Positions 1 to 5,524 of a DNA stretch of 5,716 nucleotides are shown here, piece by piece. Positions within the stretch are counted from its first letter, which is position 1; the number at the start of each line of letters is the position of its first letter. The stretch covers positions 1 to 5,716 of the forward strand of contig JAKADE010000199.1 in the NCBI GenBank assembly GCA_021820785.1. The letters run 5' to 3'. Below the pieces are notes generated by a model. That model saw only the letters and a program-made list of their open reading frames with translations. It was not told the DNA's origin and did no database searches. The stretch is from Pseudomonadota bacterium (lineage in GTDB: Bacteria; Pseudomonadota; Gammaproteobacteria; Steroidobacterales; Steroidobacteraceae). The position numbers and the translations under genes are program-made.

Positions 1-1
1 G

Positions 2-472
2 ACCGTCAATCGAGCGATCGTCCAGAGTGCCGGCCGGGCGTATGGTCTGTCAGGGCACATCCTCAAGGAGGAATTTCGCAGAAATGGCGCACTGCATGAT
101 CTGCTCCTGCGGTACACCCAGGGACTGATCACCCAGATGGCGCAGACGGCGGTCTGCAATCGACACCACTCGGTCAATCAGCAGCTGTGCCGCTGGCTGC
201 TGCTGTCCATCGATCGGCTCGATTCGAACGAGTTGCGCATGACGCAGGAACTGATTGCCAATATGCTCGGGGTGCGCCGCGAGGGCGTTACGGAGGCGGC
301 GGGCAAACTGCAGCGGCTCGGAATCATCCGCTATCAACGCGGGCACATCACGGTGCTGGACCGGCCGAAGCTGGAGCACATGTGCTGTGAATGCTACGCG
401 GTGGTGAGAAAGGAAGTGGATCGTCTGGTGCTGATGCGCACCGAGGGCGAGCGTGTGGGCGGGGTGCATTGA
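2..472 (+). CDS. Crp/Fnr-family transcriptional regulator, C-terminal part (5' end outside window)
   Basis: The frame is open from the window edge and ends at TGA 470-472, giving 156 visible residues. The start and most of the N-terminal cyclic-nucleotide-binding-like beta-barrel lie to the left. Visible residues about 25-70 fit the long dimerisation helix of Crp/Fnr proteins. Residues about 77-119 are the winged helix-turn-helix (HTH_Crp type): MTQELIANMLGVRREGVTEA forms the two helices, and LQRLGIIRYQRGHITVLD forms the wing. The tail holds a CCECY motif (C128, C129, C131), which resembles the CECY segment frequent after the HTH in a common, mostly uncharacterised proteobacterial subgroup. 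These cysteines need not bind a cofactor. The product is a DNA-binding regulator acting in the cytoplasm. Its effector and targets cannot be read from this fragment. An internal ATG at 137 is not the start, because homologous sequence continues upstream of it. Confidence 0.85.
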   Translation, partial: TVNRAIVQSAGRAYGLSGHILKEEFRRNGALHDLLLRYTQGLITQMAQTAVCNRHHSVNQQLCRWLLLSIDRLDSNELRMTQELIANMLGVRREGVTEAAGKLQRLGIIRYQRGHITVLDRPKLEHMCCECYAVVRKEVDRLVLMRTEGERVGGVH

Positions 473-820
473 GCATCTCGAGGTGCCCGCAAGTGCACGG
501 GGACGCCACGCAAGCATCGTCCGTCGCGCGCACTCGACGTCTGAACTGCGATTTGACGCACCACCGGCGTTTCGCTTCGAGCCCTTCGAGGCGGGAAGCG
601 CTCCTTCGGTGCGGCGGGCCCTCGGGGACCTGCCCGAGGGTACAGCGGGGAAGGGGGCTGCGCGCGAGGCAGCCGTATCGACATCGCGAGGTTCGGTGAC
701 ACAGCACGCAGGGAATGGGTTAAGTTCGCCAGCGGTGGAGCGCGCGCGGACGGCCGCGCACGTGAGGCGGCGCGAGCGGCGGTCCGTCAGGAGCGCACCC
801 GCTGCAGCCATGGGCGGCCT
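473..820 (+). other. GC-rich intergenic gap, no convincing gene
   Basis: These 348 bp separate the Crp/Fnr-like gene from the CheB/CheR fusion. Open frames cross the gap on both strands, but their translations are low-complexity and rich in Arg, Ala and Ser, match no family I recognise, and overlap one another, as expected of GC-rich non-coding DNA. The gap holds a perfect hairpin at 619-640. It also has a TTGACG at 553-558, but no acceptable -10 box at 16-18 bp spacing. An AGGAG at 789-793 lies 27 nt before the fusion gene's ATG, too far for a normal ribosome-binding site. The fusion's promoter must lie here or further upstream, but I cannot place it. Confidence 0.55.
619..640. terminator. 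Perfect 8-bp hairpin in the gap, possible terminator
   Basis: CCCTCGGG (619-626) and CCCGAGGG (633-640) are exact reverse complements around a 6-nt loop. The hairpin lies about 147 bp after the stop of the Crp/Fnr-like gene. No T-run follows on either strand, so intrinsic termination is uncertain. It could also be a stem in the leader of the next gene. Confidence 0.3.
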
Positions 821-3409
821 ATGAGTACACAGAACAGCCCAGAGGAGGCCGCTTCGGGCCCACCCCGTGGGGGCGAGGTTTCGCAGGCAAACCGCAAGAT
901 CACGCGCATCGTCGCGCTGGGCGCCTCGGCCGGCGGGCTGAAGCCGCTCGAGCAGTTTCTCTCGCACGTGCCGGTGCCGAGTGGCCTGGCGTATATCGTA
1001 GTGCAGCATCTGGACCCGACGCACAAAGCGCTATTGACCGAACTGTTGCAGCGATCGACGCCCATGGTCACTCGGGAGGCGACAGCGTCACAGCGGGTGG
1101 AACCGGATACCGTGTACGTCATTGCGCCCAACACTGAACTGACGGTACGCGGCGGAGTGATGCATCTGACGGCCCCGCGCGTGCCGCGGGGCATGCGGTT
1201 GCCGATCGACGTGCTGTTCTGCTCGCTTGCTCGAGATCAAGGCGCGCACGCCATCGGAGTCGTGCTCTCCGGGATGGGCAGCGACGGCACGATCGGTCTG
1301 CAGGCCATCAAGGCGCAGGGGGGACTGACGTTTGCGCAGGAGCCGAGTTGCGCGGAGTTCGATTCGATGCCCAAGAGCGCCATCGCATCCGGAGCGGTGG
1401 ATGTGGTTGCGGCGGCCGCGGAGTTGCCGGAGCGGATTTTGCGCCTGACGCAGGATCTGCAGGGGGTGCCTGATTCGGGCGAGGTCGGGGAGAGCACTGA
1501 AGCGCCGGCGTTCGATGCGATCCTGGCGCTCCTGCATGCACGCAGCAAACGGGATCTGACGCTCTACAAGCCCAGTACGCTGCGACGGCGGATCGAGCGG
1601 CGCATGATCATCCACGGCGAGAAGTCGATGACGGCGTACGTGGCCTTCCTGCGTGCCAATCCGGCGGAGCAGGATCTGCTCCTGAAGGAAATGCTGATCG
1701 GCGTCACGAGCTTCTTTCGCGATCCGCTCGCCTGGGAGGAGCTGAAGTGCGTCGCACTGGCGCAGCTGTTCGCGCAGGCCGAGCCCGAGCGGCGATTTCG
1801 TGCCTGGGTGGTGGGGTGCTCGACCGGAGAGGAAGCGTACTCACTCGCGATCGCATTTGCCGAGGTGCGGGCGCAGTTTGCGGACCATGCCGCGTGCAGC
1901 CTCGAAATTTTTGCCTCTGATCTGAGTGCGGATGCGATTGCGTTCGCCCGGCACGGACGCTACCCCGCTTCCATTGCCAAGAATGTCGCGCCGGGGCGCC
2001 TGGCTCGCTTTTTTCGCGCGCAGGCGGACGGGTACGTGATTGACCCTGGCATCCGCGACATGGTGCTGTTCGCGCAGCACGACCTCCTCATGGATCCGCC
2101 ATTCACGCGTCTTGATCTGCTCAGCTGTCGCAACTTGCTGATTTACCTGAGTGCGTCTTTGCAACGCCGGCTGATGCCGCTCTTTCATTACAGTCTGCGC
2201 CCGGGGGGCATTTTGATGCTGGGCGCCTCGGAGACGGTCGGGCGGATGGAGCATCAGTTTGCGCCGGTGTCGTCGAAGTCCAGGCTCTACCGGCGAGTCC
2301 CCGGAGTGACCCAGTTCGGGGCGATAGACCTGCCCATTTATTCAGGCATTGCAGCGCGGACCGGCGCGCAGGTGTCCCGTATGGCCAAGCAGACCCTTCC
2401 TGAGGAAAACATCCAGGCGCTCACCGAGCAGTTGCTTCTGAAGAAACATGTGCCACCGGCGGTGCTCGTGAACGTCGAAGGGGATGTCCTCTACATCAGC
2501 GGGCGCACCGGGGATTATCTGGAGCCCGCGGCGGGCAAGGCCAACTGGAACATCCACGTCATGGCGAGGCCGCCGATCCGCGCGTCCTTGACGGTTGCGC
2601 TGCATCGGGCCGTGCGGGAGCGCACCTGCGTCACCCTGACCGGGTTAAGAGCGGGCAGCGATGAGAGTCGAGTGGTCGACATCAGTGTCGAGGCGTTGAC
2701 GGAGCCGAAGGGTCTCGAGGGCATGGTGCTGATCGTGTTTCATGAGCAGAGCGGCGCAGCGGCGGCGCTGTCGACGCGCAAGGATGGAGGTGAAACGATC
2801 GATTCGGGCGCGTCCGCCGAGCTGCTGCGGGCTCAGGATGAGCTGAAGATGCTGCGCGAGGCGATGCGCGCGAGCGAAGAGGAGCGGCAGGCGGCGATCG
2901 AGGAGCTGCAATCGACGAATGAGGAGCTGCAATCGGCCAACGAGGAGCTGACGACCTCGAAGGAAGAATCGCAGTCCATGAATGAGGAGCTCGAGACCAT
3001 CAATGTCGAGCTGCAATCGAAGCTCGACGATCTGGCGCTGGCGCAGGATGACATGCAGAACCTGCTCAACAGCACGGAAATCGCCACGCTGTTTCTGGAT
3101 AACGACATGAACGTGCGGCGCTTCACCGAGCAGGTTAAGCGCCTGATCAATCTGCGGCCGGCGGATATCGGCCGACCGCTGAGTGACCTGACGACCACGT
3201 TGAATTATCCGCAGATCCACGCCGATGCGAAGGAGACGCTGCGCACGCATGCGTCGCGGGAGAAGGAGATTTCCACCCGCGACGGGCACTGGTTCAACGT
3301 GCGCATCATGCCGTATCGCACCGTCGCGAACGTCATTCACGGGGCGGTCATCACATTTGTCGATATTACCGCGGCGAAGCAGCTCGAGCAGAAACTGCGC
3401 GAGCAGTGA
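821..3409 (+). CDS. CheB-CheR fusion with coiled coil and PAS modules, no kinase domain
   Basis: This 862-residue cytoplasmic protein joins receptor methylesterase and methyltransferase modules to a sensory tail. Residues about 28-210 are CheB: catalytic Ser36 in GASAGG, His63 in QHLDP and Asp155 in SGMGSDGT are all present. The receiver domain of classical CheB is absent. Residues about 230-285 resemble the CheR N-terminal domain, and about 290-490 the methyltransferase, with the S-adenosylmethionine loop VGCSTGEEAYSLAI (331-344) and SCRNLLIYL (435-443). A diverged PAS-like segment (about 530-642) follows. Then comes a heptad-repeat coiled coil (about 666-746) and a PAS module (about 747-850) ending VDITAAKQLEQKLREQ. 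Such hybrids are thought to modify methyl-accepting chemotaxis receptors or signal through the PAS part. The sequence shows no substrate. The ATG at 821 is used because CheB homology begins about 27 residues later. It has no clear Shine-Dalgarno. No receptor, CheA or CheW gene is nearby, so a role outside swimming chemotaxis is possible. Confidence 0.93.
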   Translation: MSTQNSPEEAASGPPRGGEVSQANRKITRIVALGASAGGLKPLEQFLSHVPVPSGLAYIVVQHLDPTHKALLTELLQRSTPMVTREATASQRVEPDTVYVIAPNTELTVRGGVMHLTAPRVPRGMRLPIDVLFCSLARDQGAHAIGVVLSGMGSDGTIGLQAIKAQGGLTFAQEPSCAEFDSMPKSAIASGAVDVVAAAAELPERILRLTQDLQGVPDSGEVGESTEAPAFDAILALLHARSKRDLTLYKPSTLRRRIERRMIIHGEKSMTAYVAFLRANPAEQDLLLKEMLIGVTSFFRDPLAWEELKCVALAQLFAQAEPERRFRAWVVGCSTGEEAYSLAIAFAEVRAQFADHAACSLEIFASDLSADAIAFARHGRYPASIAKNVAPGRLARFFRAQADGYVIDPGIRDMVLFAQHDLLMDPPFTRLDLLSCRNLLIYLSASLQRRLMPLFHYSLRPGGILMLGASETVGRMEHQFAPVSSKSRLYRRVPGVTQFGAIDLPIYSGIAARTGAQVSRMAKQTLPEENIQALTEQLLLKKHVPPAVLVNVEGDVLYISGRTGDYLEPAAGKANWNIHVMARPPIRASLTVALHRAVRERTCVTLTGLRAGSDESRVVDISVEALTEPKGLEGMVLIVFHEQSGAAAALSTRKDGGETIDSGASAELLRAQDELKMLREAMRASEEERQAAIEELQSTNEELQSANEELTTSKEESQSMNEELETINVELQSKLDDLALAQDDMQNLLNSTEIATLFLDNDMNVRRFTEQVKRLINLRPADIGRPLSDLTTTLNYPQIHADAKETLRTHASREKEISTRDGHWFNVRIMPYRTVANVIHGAVITFVDITAAKQLEQKLREQ
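2900..3046 (+). repeat. Seven 21-bp units encoding a heptad-repeat coiled coil
   Basis: Residues 694-742 of the fusion read as seven consecutive 7-residue units: EELQSTN, EELQSAN, EELTTSK, EESQSMN, EELETIN, VELQSKL, DDLALAQ. The first two units are close at DNA level (GAGGAGCTGCAATCG occurs in both), and GAGCTGCAATCG recurs in the sixth. The strict register with Leu at position 3 (Ser in unit 4) fits a parallel coiled coil or signalling helix between the catalytic half and the PAS module. The EELQS-NEEL pattern recurs in CheB/CheR-PAS hybrids generally, so it is family structure and not a recent local expansion. Confidence 0.8.
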
Positions 3410-3423
3410 TGGAGTCGGGGTCG

Positions 3424-3453
3424 TGCACCCCCGCCGGTGCCCGTCGGGGTGCA
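3424..3453. terminator. Hairpin between convergent genes, possible bidirectional terminator
   Basis: TGCACCCC (3424-3431) and GGGGTGCA (3446-3453) are exact reverse complements around a 14-nt GC-rich loop. The hairpin fills most of the 49-bp gap between the stop of the CheB/CheR fusion (3409) and the stop of the convergent deacetylase (3459). No T-run flanks it on either strand, so the call rests on position and stem strength. Confidence 0.4.
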
Positions 3454-3458
3454 GGGGC

Positions 3459-4349
3459 TTATCGGACGCTGGCGCCGATCAGCCCGCGAGCGCGTAAGAC
3501 CTCGCGCATCGGTGCGAAGGCGAACTCCCGCAGCACCCGGTTGAGCCGGGCCTCGCAGCGATGCAGGTTGGTGTAATGACGGAAGCGCGAGAGCGCCCCG
3601 ACCCGGATGCGCGGCTGGCCGGGATCGATTTCCCAGGGATGCAGATAGAAGGGGAAGGCCTGGCCGCGCCCATTGATCTGGCGCAGCCCGGCACGCGTCA
3701 GCCAGTACGGGAAGATGCGGAAGTACCCGCCGCCGCACACCGGCACCTTCGTGCCGAACACACTGGCCGGCACCATCGGGAACTCCACGAGCGAGCGGCC
3801 CGAGGGCGCGGTGAAGTGCCCCGGCTCCGAGGAGGCGTCCGGAATGCCGTAGCGGTCGTGCCGGATCGGGAAGATCGAGGAGTCGTAGGCGAACCCCAGG
3901 TCGATGAGCGTATCGAGTGCCCAGAGGGTCTTGCGGATGACCGAGAAGCTCGCCGCCCGGTAGCCGAGCACCGGTTCGCCGAGCGCCTCCTCGAGCATGC
4001 CCTTGGCGCGAGCCGTCTCTTCGCGGAACACCTCGGGGCGCTGCTCGTAGATCAGCTGATGCGAGTAGCCGTGGCAGGCGACCTCATGGCCGCCCGCGGC
4101 GATGCGCCGCACGAGCGCCGGATAGCGCTCGGCCACCCAGCCCAGCACGAAGAACGTCCCGGAGACGCCGCGCGCCTGAAGCAGTTCGAGCAGCCGCTCG
4201 GTATTGCGCTCGACCCGACATTCGCGGCTCGACCAGCTGTCGCGCGAGACGGCCGAAGCCAGGGCGGCGACGTGGAAGTAGTCCTCCACGTCGACGGTGA
4301 AGGCATTGAGGGGACCGCGCGGGCGCGGGAGGGTGGTTGAGCTGTCCAT
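3459..4349 (-). CDS. XrtA-system polysaccharide deacetylase (NodB fold, DUF3473-type C-terminus)
   Basis: A 296-residue protein of the carbohydrate esterase 4/NodB fold, in the form found in XrtA/PEP-CTERM exopolysaccharide loci. The family is expected to remove acetyl groups from amino sugars of the exported polysaccharide. Motif 1 is FTVDVEDYFHV (17-27, metal or catalytic Asp20 and Asp23). Motif 2 is HEVACHGYSH (88-97), with metal ligands His93 and His97. Motif 3 is GYRAASFSV (129-137). Later conserved pieces are SSIFPIRHDRYGIPDA (157-172), GGGYFRIFP (206-214) and FYLHPWEIDP (234-243), which carries the late His237. The C-terminal third (from about 175) matches the DUF3473-like extension of this subfamily. 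No signal peptide is present, so the protein is probably cytoplasmic or associated with the export complex. The ATG start leaves about 13 residues before motif 1, slightly longer than usual, with no Shine-Dalgarno upstream. It lies downstream of a PEP-CTERM gene on the same strand but past that gene's terminator, so separate transcription is likely. Confidence 0.93.
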   Translation of the reverse strand: MDSSTTLPRPRGPLNAFTVDVEDYFHVAALASAVSRDSWSSRECRVERNTERLLELLQARGVSGTFFVLGWVAERYPALVRRIAAGGHEVACHGYSHQLIYEQRPEVFREETARAKGMLEEALGEPVLGYRAASFSVIRKTLWALDTLIDLGFAYDSSIFPIRHDRYGIPDASSEPGHFTAPSGRSLVEFPMVPASVFGTKVPVCGGGYFRIFPYWLTRAGLRQINGRGQAFPFYLHPWEIDPGQPRIRVGALSRFRHYTNLHRCEARLNRVLREFAFAPMREVLRARGLIGASVR

Positions 4350-4406
4350 GGGGCGCCACTGTAGTGGATTTGGGCGGCGAGGGCAGCGGGCGGGAGGCCA
4401 AAACGC

Positions 4407-4430
4407 GAACGGCCCCTTGCGGGGCCGTTC
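4407..4430 (-). terminator. Rho-independent terminator of the complete PEP-CTERM gene
   Basis: GAACGGCCCC (4407-4416) and GGGGCCGTTC (4421-4430) form a perfect 10-bp stem with a TTGC loop. On the minus strand the stem is followed by GCGTTTT, a short T-run, 46 nt after the stop of the PEP-CTERM gene. The same 24 nt recur at 5501-5524. Confidence 0.8.
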
Positions 4431-4568
4431 TGCGAGACACGAGAAGTGTTCGAGTGACAGGCTGGAGTCAGCCGATCAGCTCTGGCGCGAAGCGCGGCGG
4501 CGGCGGTTGATGAACAGCGCGCAGCCGAGCAGGCCGGCAGCGAACATGGCCAGTGCGCCCGGCTCCGG
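4407..4568 (-). repeat. PEP-CTERM tail and terminator module, copy 1
   Basis: This segment spans the terminator hairpin and the last 30 codons of the complete PEP-CTERM gene. Its partner is at 5501-5658. The hairpin is identical in both copies. The spacer between hairpin and stop has diverged and differs by 4 nt in length. The coding part (4479-4568 against 5569-5658) shows 10 differences in 90 bases by my count, only one of them changing a residue (Met to Ile). Similarity stops at the PEP motif. Confidence 0.85.
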
Positions 4569-5255
4569 GGTGGCGACGGGCGGGAGGTTCGGCGAGCACT
4601 GATTGTCCGAGGTGCAGAATCCGTCAATCGTGTCCGGGGTCGTGCCGAAGAGGAACTGGAAGCCCGAGAGGGTCGGCAGCGTAGAGTCGCCGCCGACGCT
4701 GAAGGTAAAGGTCACGGGTCCTTCGAGGTACGGGTTGTGCTGGCTGTTGGTCAGCCCGCCTTTCTGACCGTTGCTCGCGACCCAGCTATCGGCAGAATCA
4801 TTGACGATGCCGTAGGGCTTATAACCCTGCCCGGCGTTCATGGAGACCGAGCCACCGCTAGTGGTGACGCTCCAGTCGGTCACGGCTTGCATGCCTCCAC
4901 TGGCGTCCACGCAGCTGCCCGTCGTGGCCGAAGAAGAGGTGCAAGTGACGAGTCCGTCGGTGCTGCTGATACTCGTGAGCGCCATGCCGTTGAGGCCCAT
5001 CTGGTTGAAATTGAAGCCGTCGAGCACCGACGCGATACCGGTGATGCTGCTGGTATTCTCCAGAGTCAGGCTGAACGAGCCGGGGCTTGAGAAGCTGAAC
5101 GTGGCCGCAGCGCTTTGATTAGCGTTGCCGTTCGTCCCCGTGCCTGCCGATGCCAGATACAGGATGCCGGCGTGGGCCGTTCCGAGGAGCGCAAATCCGG
5201 CCGCCACCGCGATGACGCCACGGGTCAGGCTGCTGCGCTTGAATGAGAGTGTCAT
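4476..5255 (-). CDS. PEP-CTERM sorting domain protein, exported, function unknown
   Basis: A 259-residue exported protein. Residues 1-29 form a signal peptide: basic start (K6, R7, R12), hydrophobic core VIAVAAGFALLG, likely cleavage after AHA (27-29). The mature part (30-228) is rich in Ser, Thr, Gly and Asn, looks beta-rich, and matches no enzyme family I recognise. It has two close cysteine pairs, C105/C115 and C214/C220, which could form disulphides. The C-terminus is a textbook PEP-CTERM signal: TPEP (229-232), hydrophobic helix (234-250), then RRRR (251-254) before the last five residues. Exosortase XrtA is expected to cut at PEP and release or anchor the protein at the surface or matrix. 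A strong Shine-Dalgarno (AGAGG, 5-nt spacer) sets the start. Upstream lies a sigma-54-type promoter; downstream, a terminator. Such proteins have been linked to biofilm or floc formation; a specific role cannot be read here. Confidence 0.9.
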   Translation of the reverse strand: MTLSFKRSSLTRGVIAVAAGFALLGTAHAGILYLASAGTGTNGNANQSAAATFSFSSPGSFSLTLENTSSITGIASVLDGFNFNQMGLNGMALTSISSTDGLVTCTSSSATTGSCVDASGGMQAVTDWSVTTSGGSVSMNAGQGYKPYGIVNDSADSWVASNGQKGGLTNSQHNPYLEGPVTFTFSVGGDSTLPTLSGFQFLFGTTPDTIDGFCTSDNQCSPNLPPVATPEPGALAMFAAGLLGCALFINRRRRASRQS

Positions 5256-5260
5256 ACGTA

Positions 5261-5265
5261 CCTCT
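5261..5265 (-). promoter_or_regulatory. Ribosome-binding site of the complete PEP-CTERM gene
   Basis: The minus strand reads AGAGGTACGTATG: a good Shine-Dalgarno with a 5-nt spacer before the ATG at 5255-5253. The other two complete genes lack such a site, so this one fixes the start well and suggests strong translation. Confidence 0.75.
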
Positions 5266-5349
5266 GTGCCTTCTGCTGCGGTCCGGGGAGCCTCGGTGCT
5301 CGGTCGGGACAGTACACGGGAAATTCCGGGACTCTGTGCCCTCTGAATT

Positions 5350-5367
5350 AAGCAAGAGACATGCCAA
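5350..5367 (-). promoter_or_regulatory. Sigma-54 (RpoN) -24/-12 promoter for the PEP-CTERM gene
   Basis: The minus strand reads TTGGCATGTCTCTTGCTT. Against the sigma-54 consensus YTGGCACG-N4-TTGCW this matches 12 of 13 defined positions, with exact GG-N10-GC spacing. The -24 GG pairs with plus bases 5364-5365 and the -12 GC with 5352-5353. Transcription would start near 5340, leaving a leader of about 85 nt before the ATG at 5255. Sigma-54 promoters need an ATP-driven activator. In XrtA/PEP-CTERM genomes the obvious candidate is PrsR, partner of the sensor kinase PrsK, though neither gene is in this window. Confidence 0.8.
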
Positions 5368-5381
5368 CACAGGCGTGTGGC

Positions 5382-5410
5382 CGAATAAGTGCTGAATAAA
5401 CAATGAATTA
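5382..5410. repeat. Three 7-bp elements at exact 11-bp spacing upstream of the sigma-54 promoter
   Basis: CGAATAA (5382-5388), TGAATAA (5393-5399) and TGAATTA (5404-5410) start exactly 11 bp apart, about one helical turn, so they face the same side of the DNA. They form an AT-rich island in GC-rich sequence, about 42-70 bp upstream of the inferred start site. They may be protein-binding sites or phased bend elements. Confidence 0.5.
5398..5410 (+). promoter_or_regulatory. IHF-like binding site
   Basis: AAACAATGAATTA matches the IHF consensus WATCAANNNNTTR at 8 of 9 defined positions. It lies about -58 to -70 relative to the inferred sigma-54 start, between promoter and the dyad at 5452-5474. 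IHF commonly bends DNA there so that an activator reaches the polymerase. It overlaps the third phased element, so one signal may explain both. Confidence 0.4.
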
Positions 5411-5451
5411 CAAGTCAAGCCCGCGTCCCCGTTCCGGGCGAGGCGCCGCCT

Positions 5452-5474
5452 TCCTGTAAAAATCATCGACAGGA
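5452..5474. promoter_or_regulatory. Dyad symmetric site, candidate activator-binding sequence
   Basis: TCCTGT (5452-5457) and ACAGGA (5469-5474) are exact reverse complements 11 bp apart, with arm centres 17 bp apart. The site lies about -112 to -134 from the inferred sigma-54 start, a usual distance for an enhancer-binding protein dimer. An AT-rich centre (TAAAAATCAT) separates the arms. I know no PrsR consensus to compare with. Confidence 0.4.
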
Positions 5475-5500
5475 GCGACGGTCATGAGGCCGCATAACGA

Positions 5501-5524
5501 GAACGGCCCCTTGCGGGGCCGTTC
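5501..5524 (-). terminator. Terminator hairpin after the partial PEP-CTERM gene
   Basis: GAACGGCCCC (5501-5510) and GGGGCCGTTC (5515-5524) form the same perfect 10-bp stem with TTGC loop as at 4407-4430. It lies 41 nt past the stop of the right-edge PEP-CTERM gene. On the minus strand TCGTTATGC follows, so there is no real T-run. Termination may be weaker than at copy 1, which would allow some read-through towards the downstream PEP-CTERM gene. Confidence 0.6.

Noticed and set aside
453..824. 123-codon plus-strand frame spanning the gap before the CheB/CheR fusion
   Set aside because: It starts inside the Crp/Fnr-like gene, has a low-complexity Arg/Ala/Ser composition, no recognisable motif and no ribosome-binding site, and competes with equally long frames in the same GC-rich DNA.
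50..1024. 324-codon minus-strand frame across the left part
   Set aside because: It lies antisense to two recognisable genes and reads as Arg/Ala/His-rich sequence, the usual shadow of GC-rich coding DNA.
2645..3340. 231-codon minus-strand frame opposite the coiled-coil region
   Set aside because: Its Leu/Arg repeats mirror the heptad-repeat codons of the fusion gene on the other strand.
3561..4340. 259-codon plus-strand frame opposite the deacetylase
   Set aside because: The minus strand carries all deacetylase motifs; this frame has none of its own.
4385..4401. Possible sigma-54 site for the deacetylase (TTGGC, GG-N10-GC)
   Set aside because: Only 8 of 13 consensus positions match, and the -12 half reads CCGC. 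Such spacing is common by chance in GC-rich DNA, although the distance to the ATG would suit.
4432..4452. Inverted repeat around ACAC-GAGAA-GTGT in the PEP-CTERM 3' spacer
   Set aside because: It is short, contains a bulge, lies beside a much stronger terminator, and is missing from the second copy of the module.
5363..5381. Imperfect inverted repeat GCCAACAC / GTGTGGC overlapping the -24 element
   Set aside because: It has a one-base bulge and half of it is explained by the -24 sequence itself. It could be a repressor site, but nothing else supports that.
5393..5418. Sigma-70-like promoter on the minus strand (TTGACT, then TATTCA)
   Set aside because: The spacer is only 14 bp, and no better -10 box exists at 16-18 bp. 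The sigma-54 site downstream fits far better.
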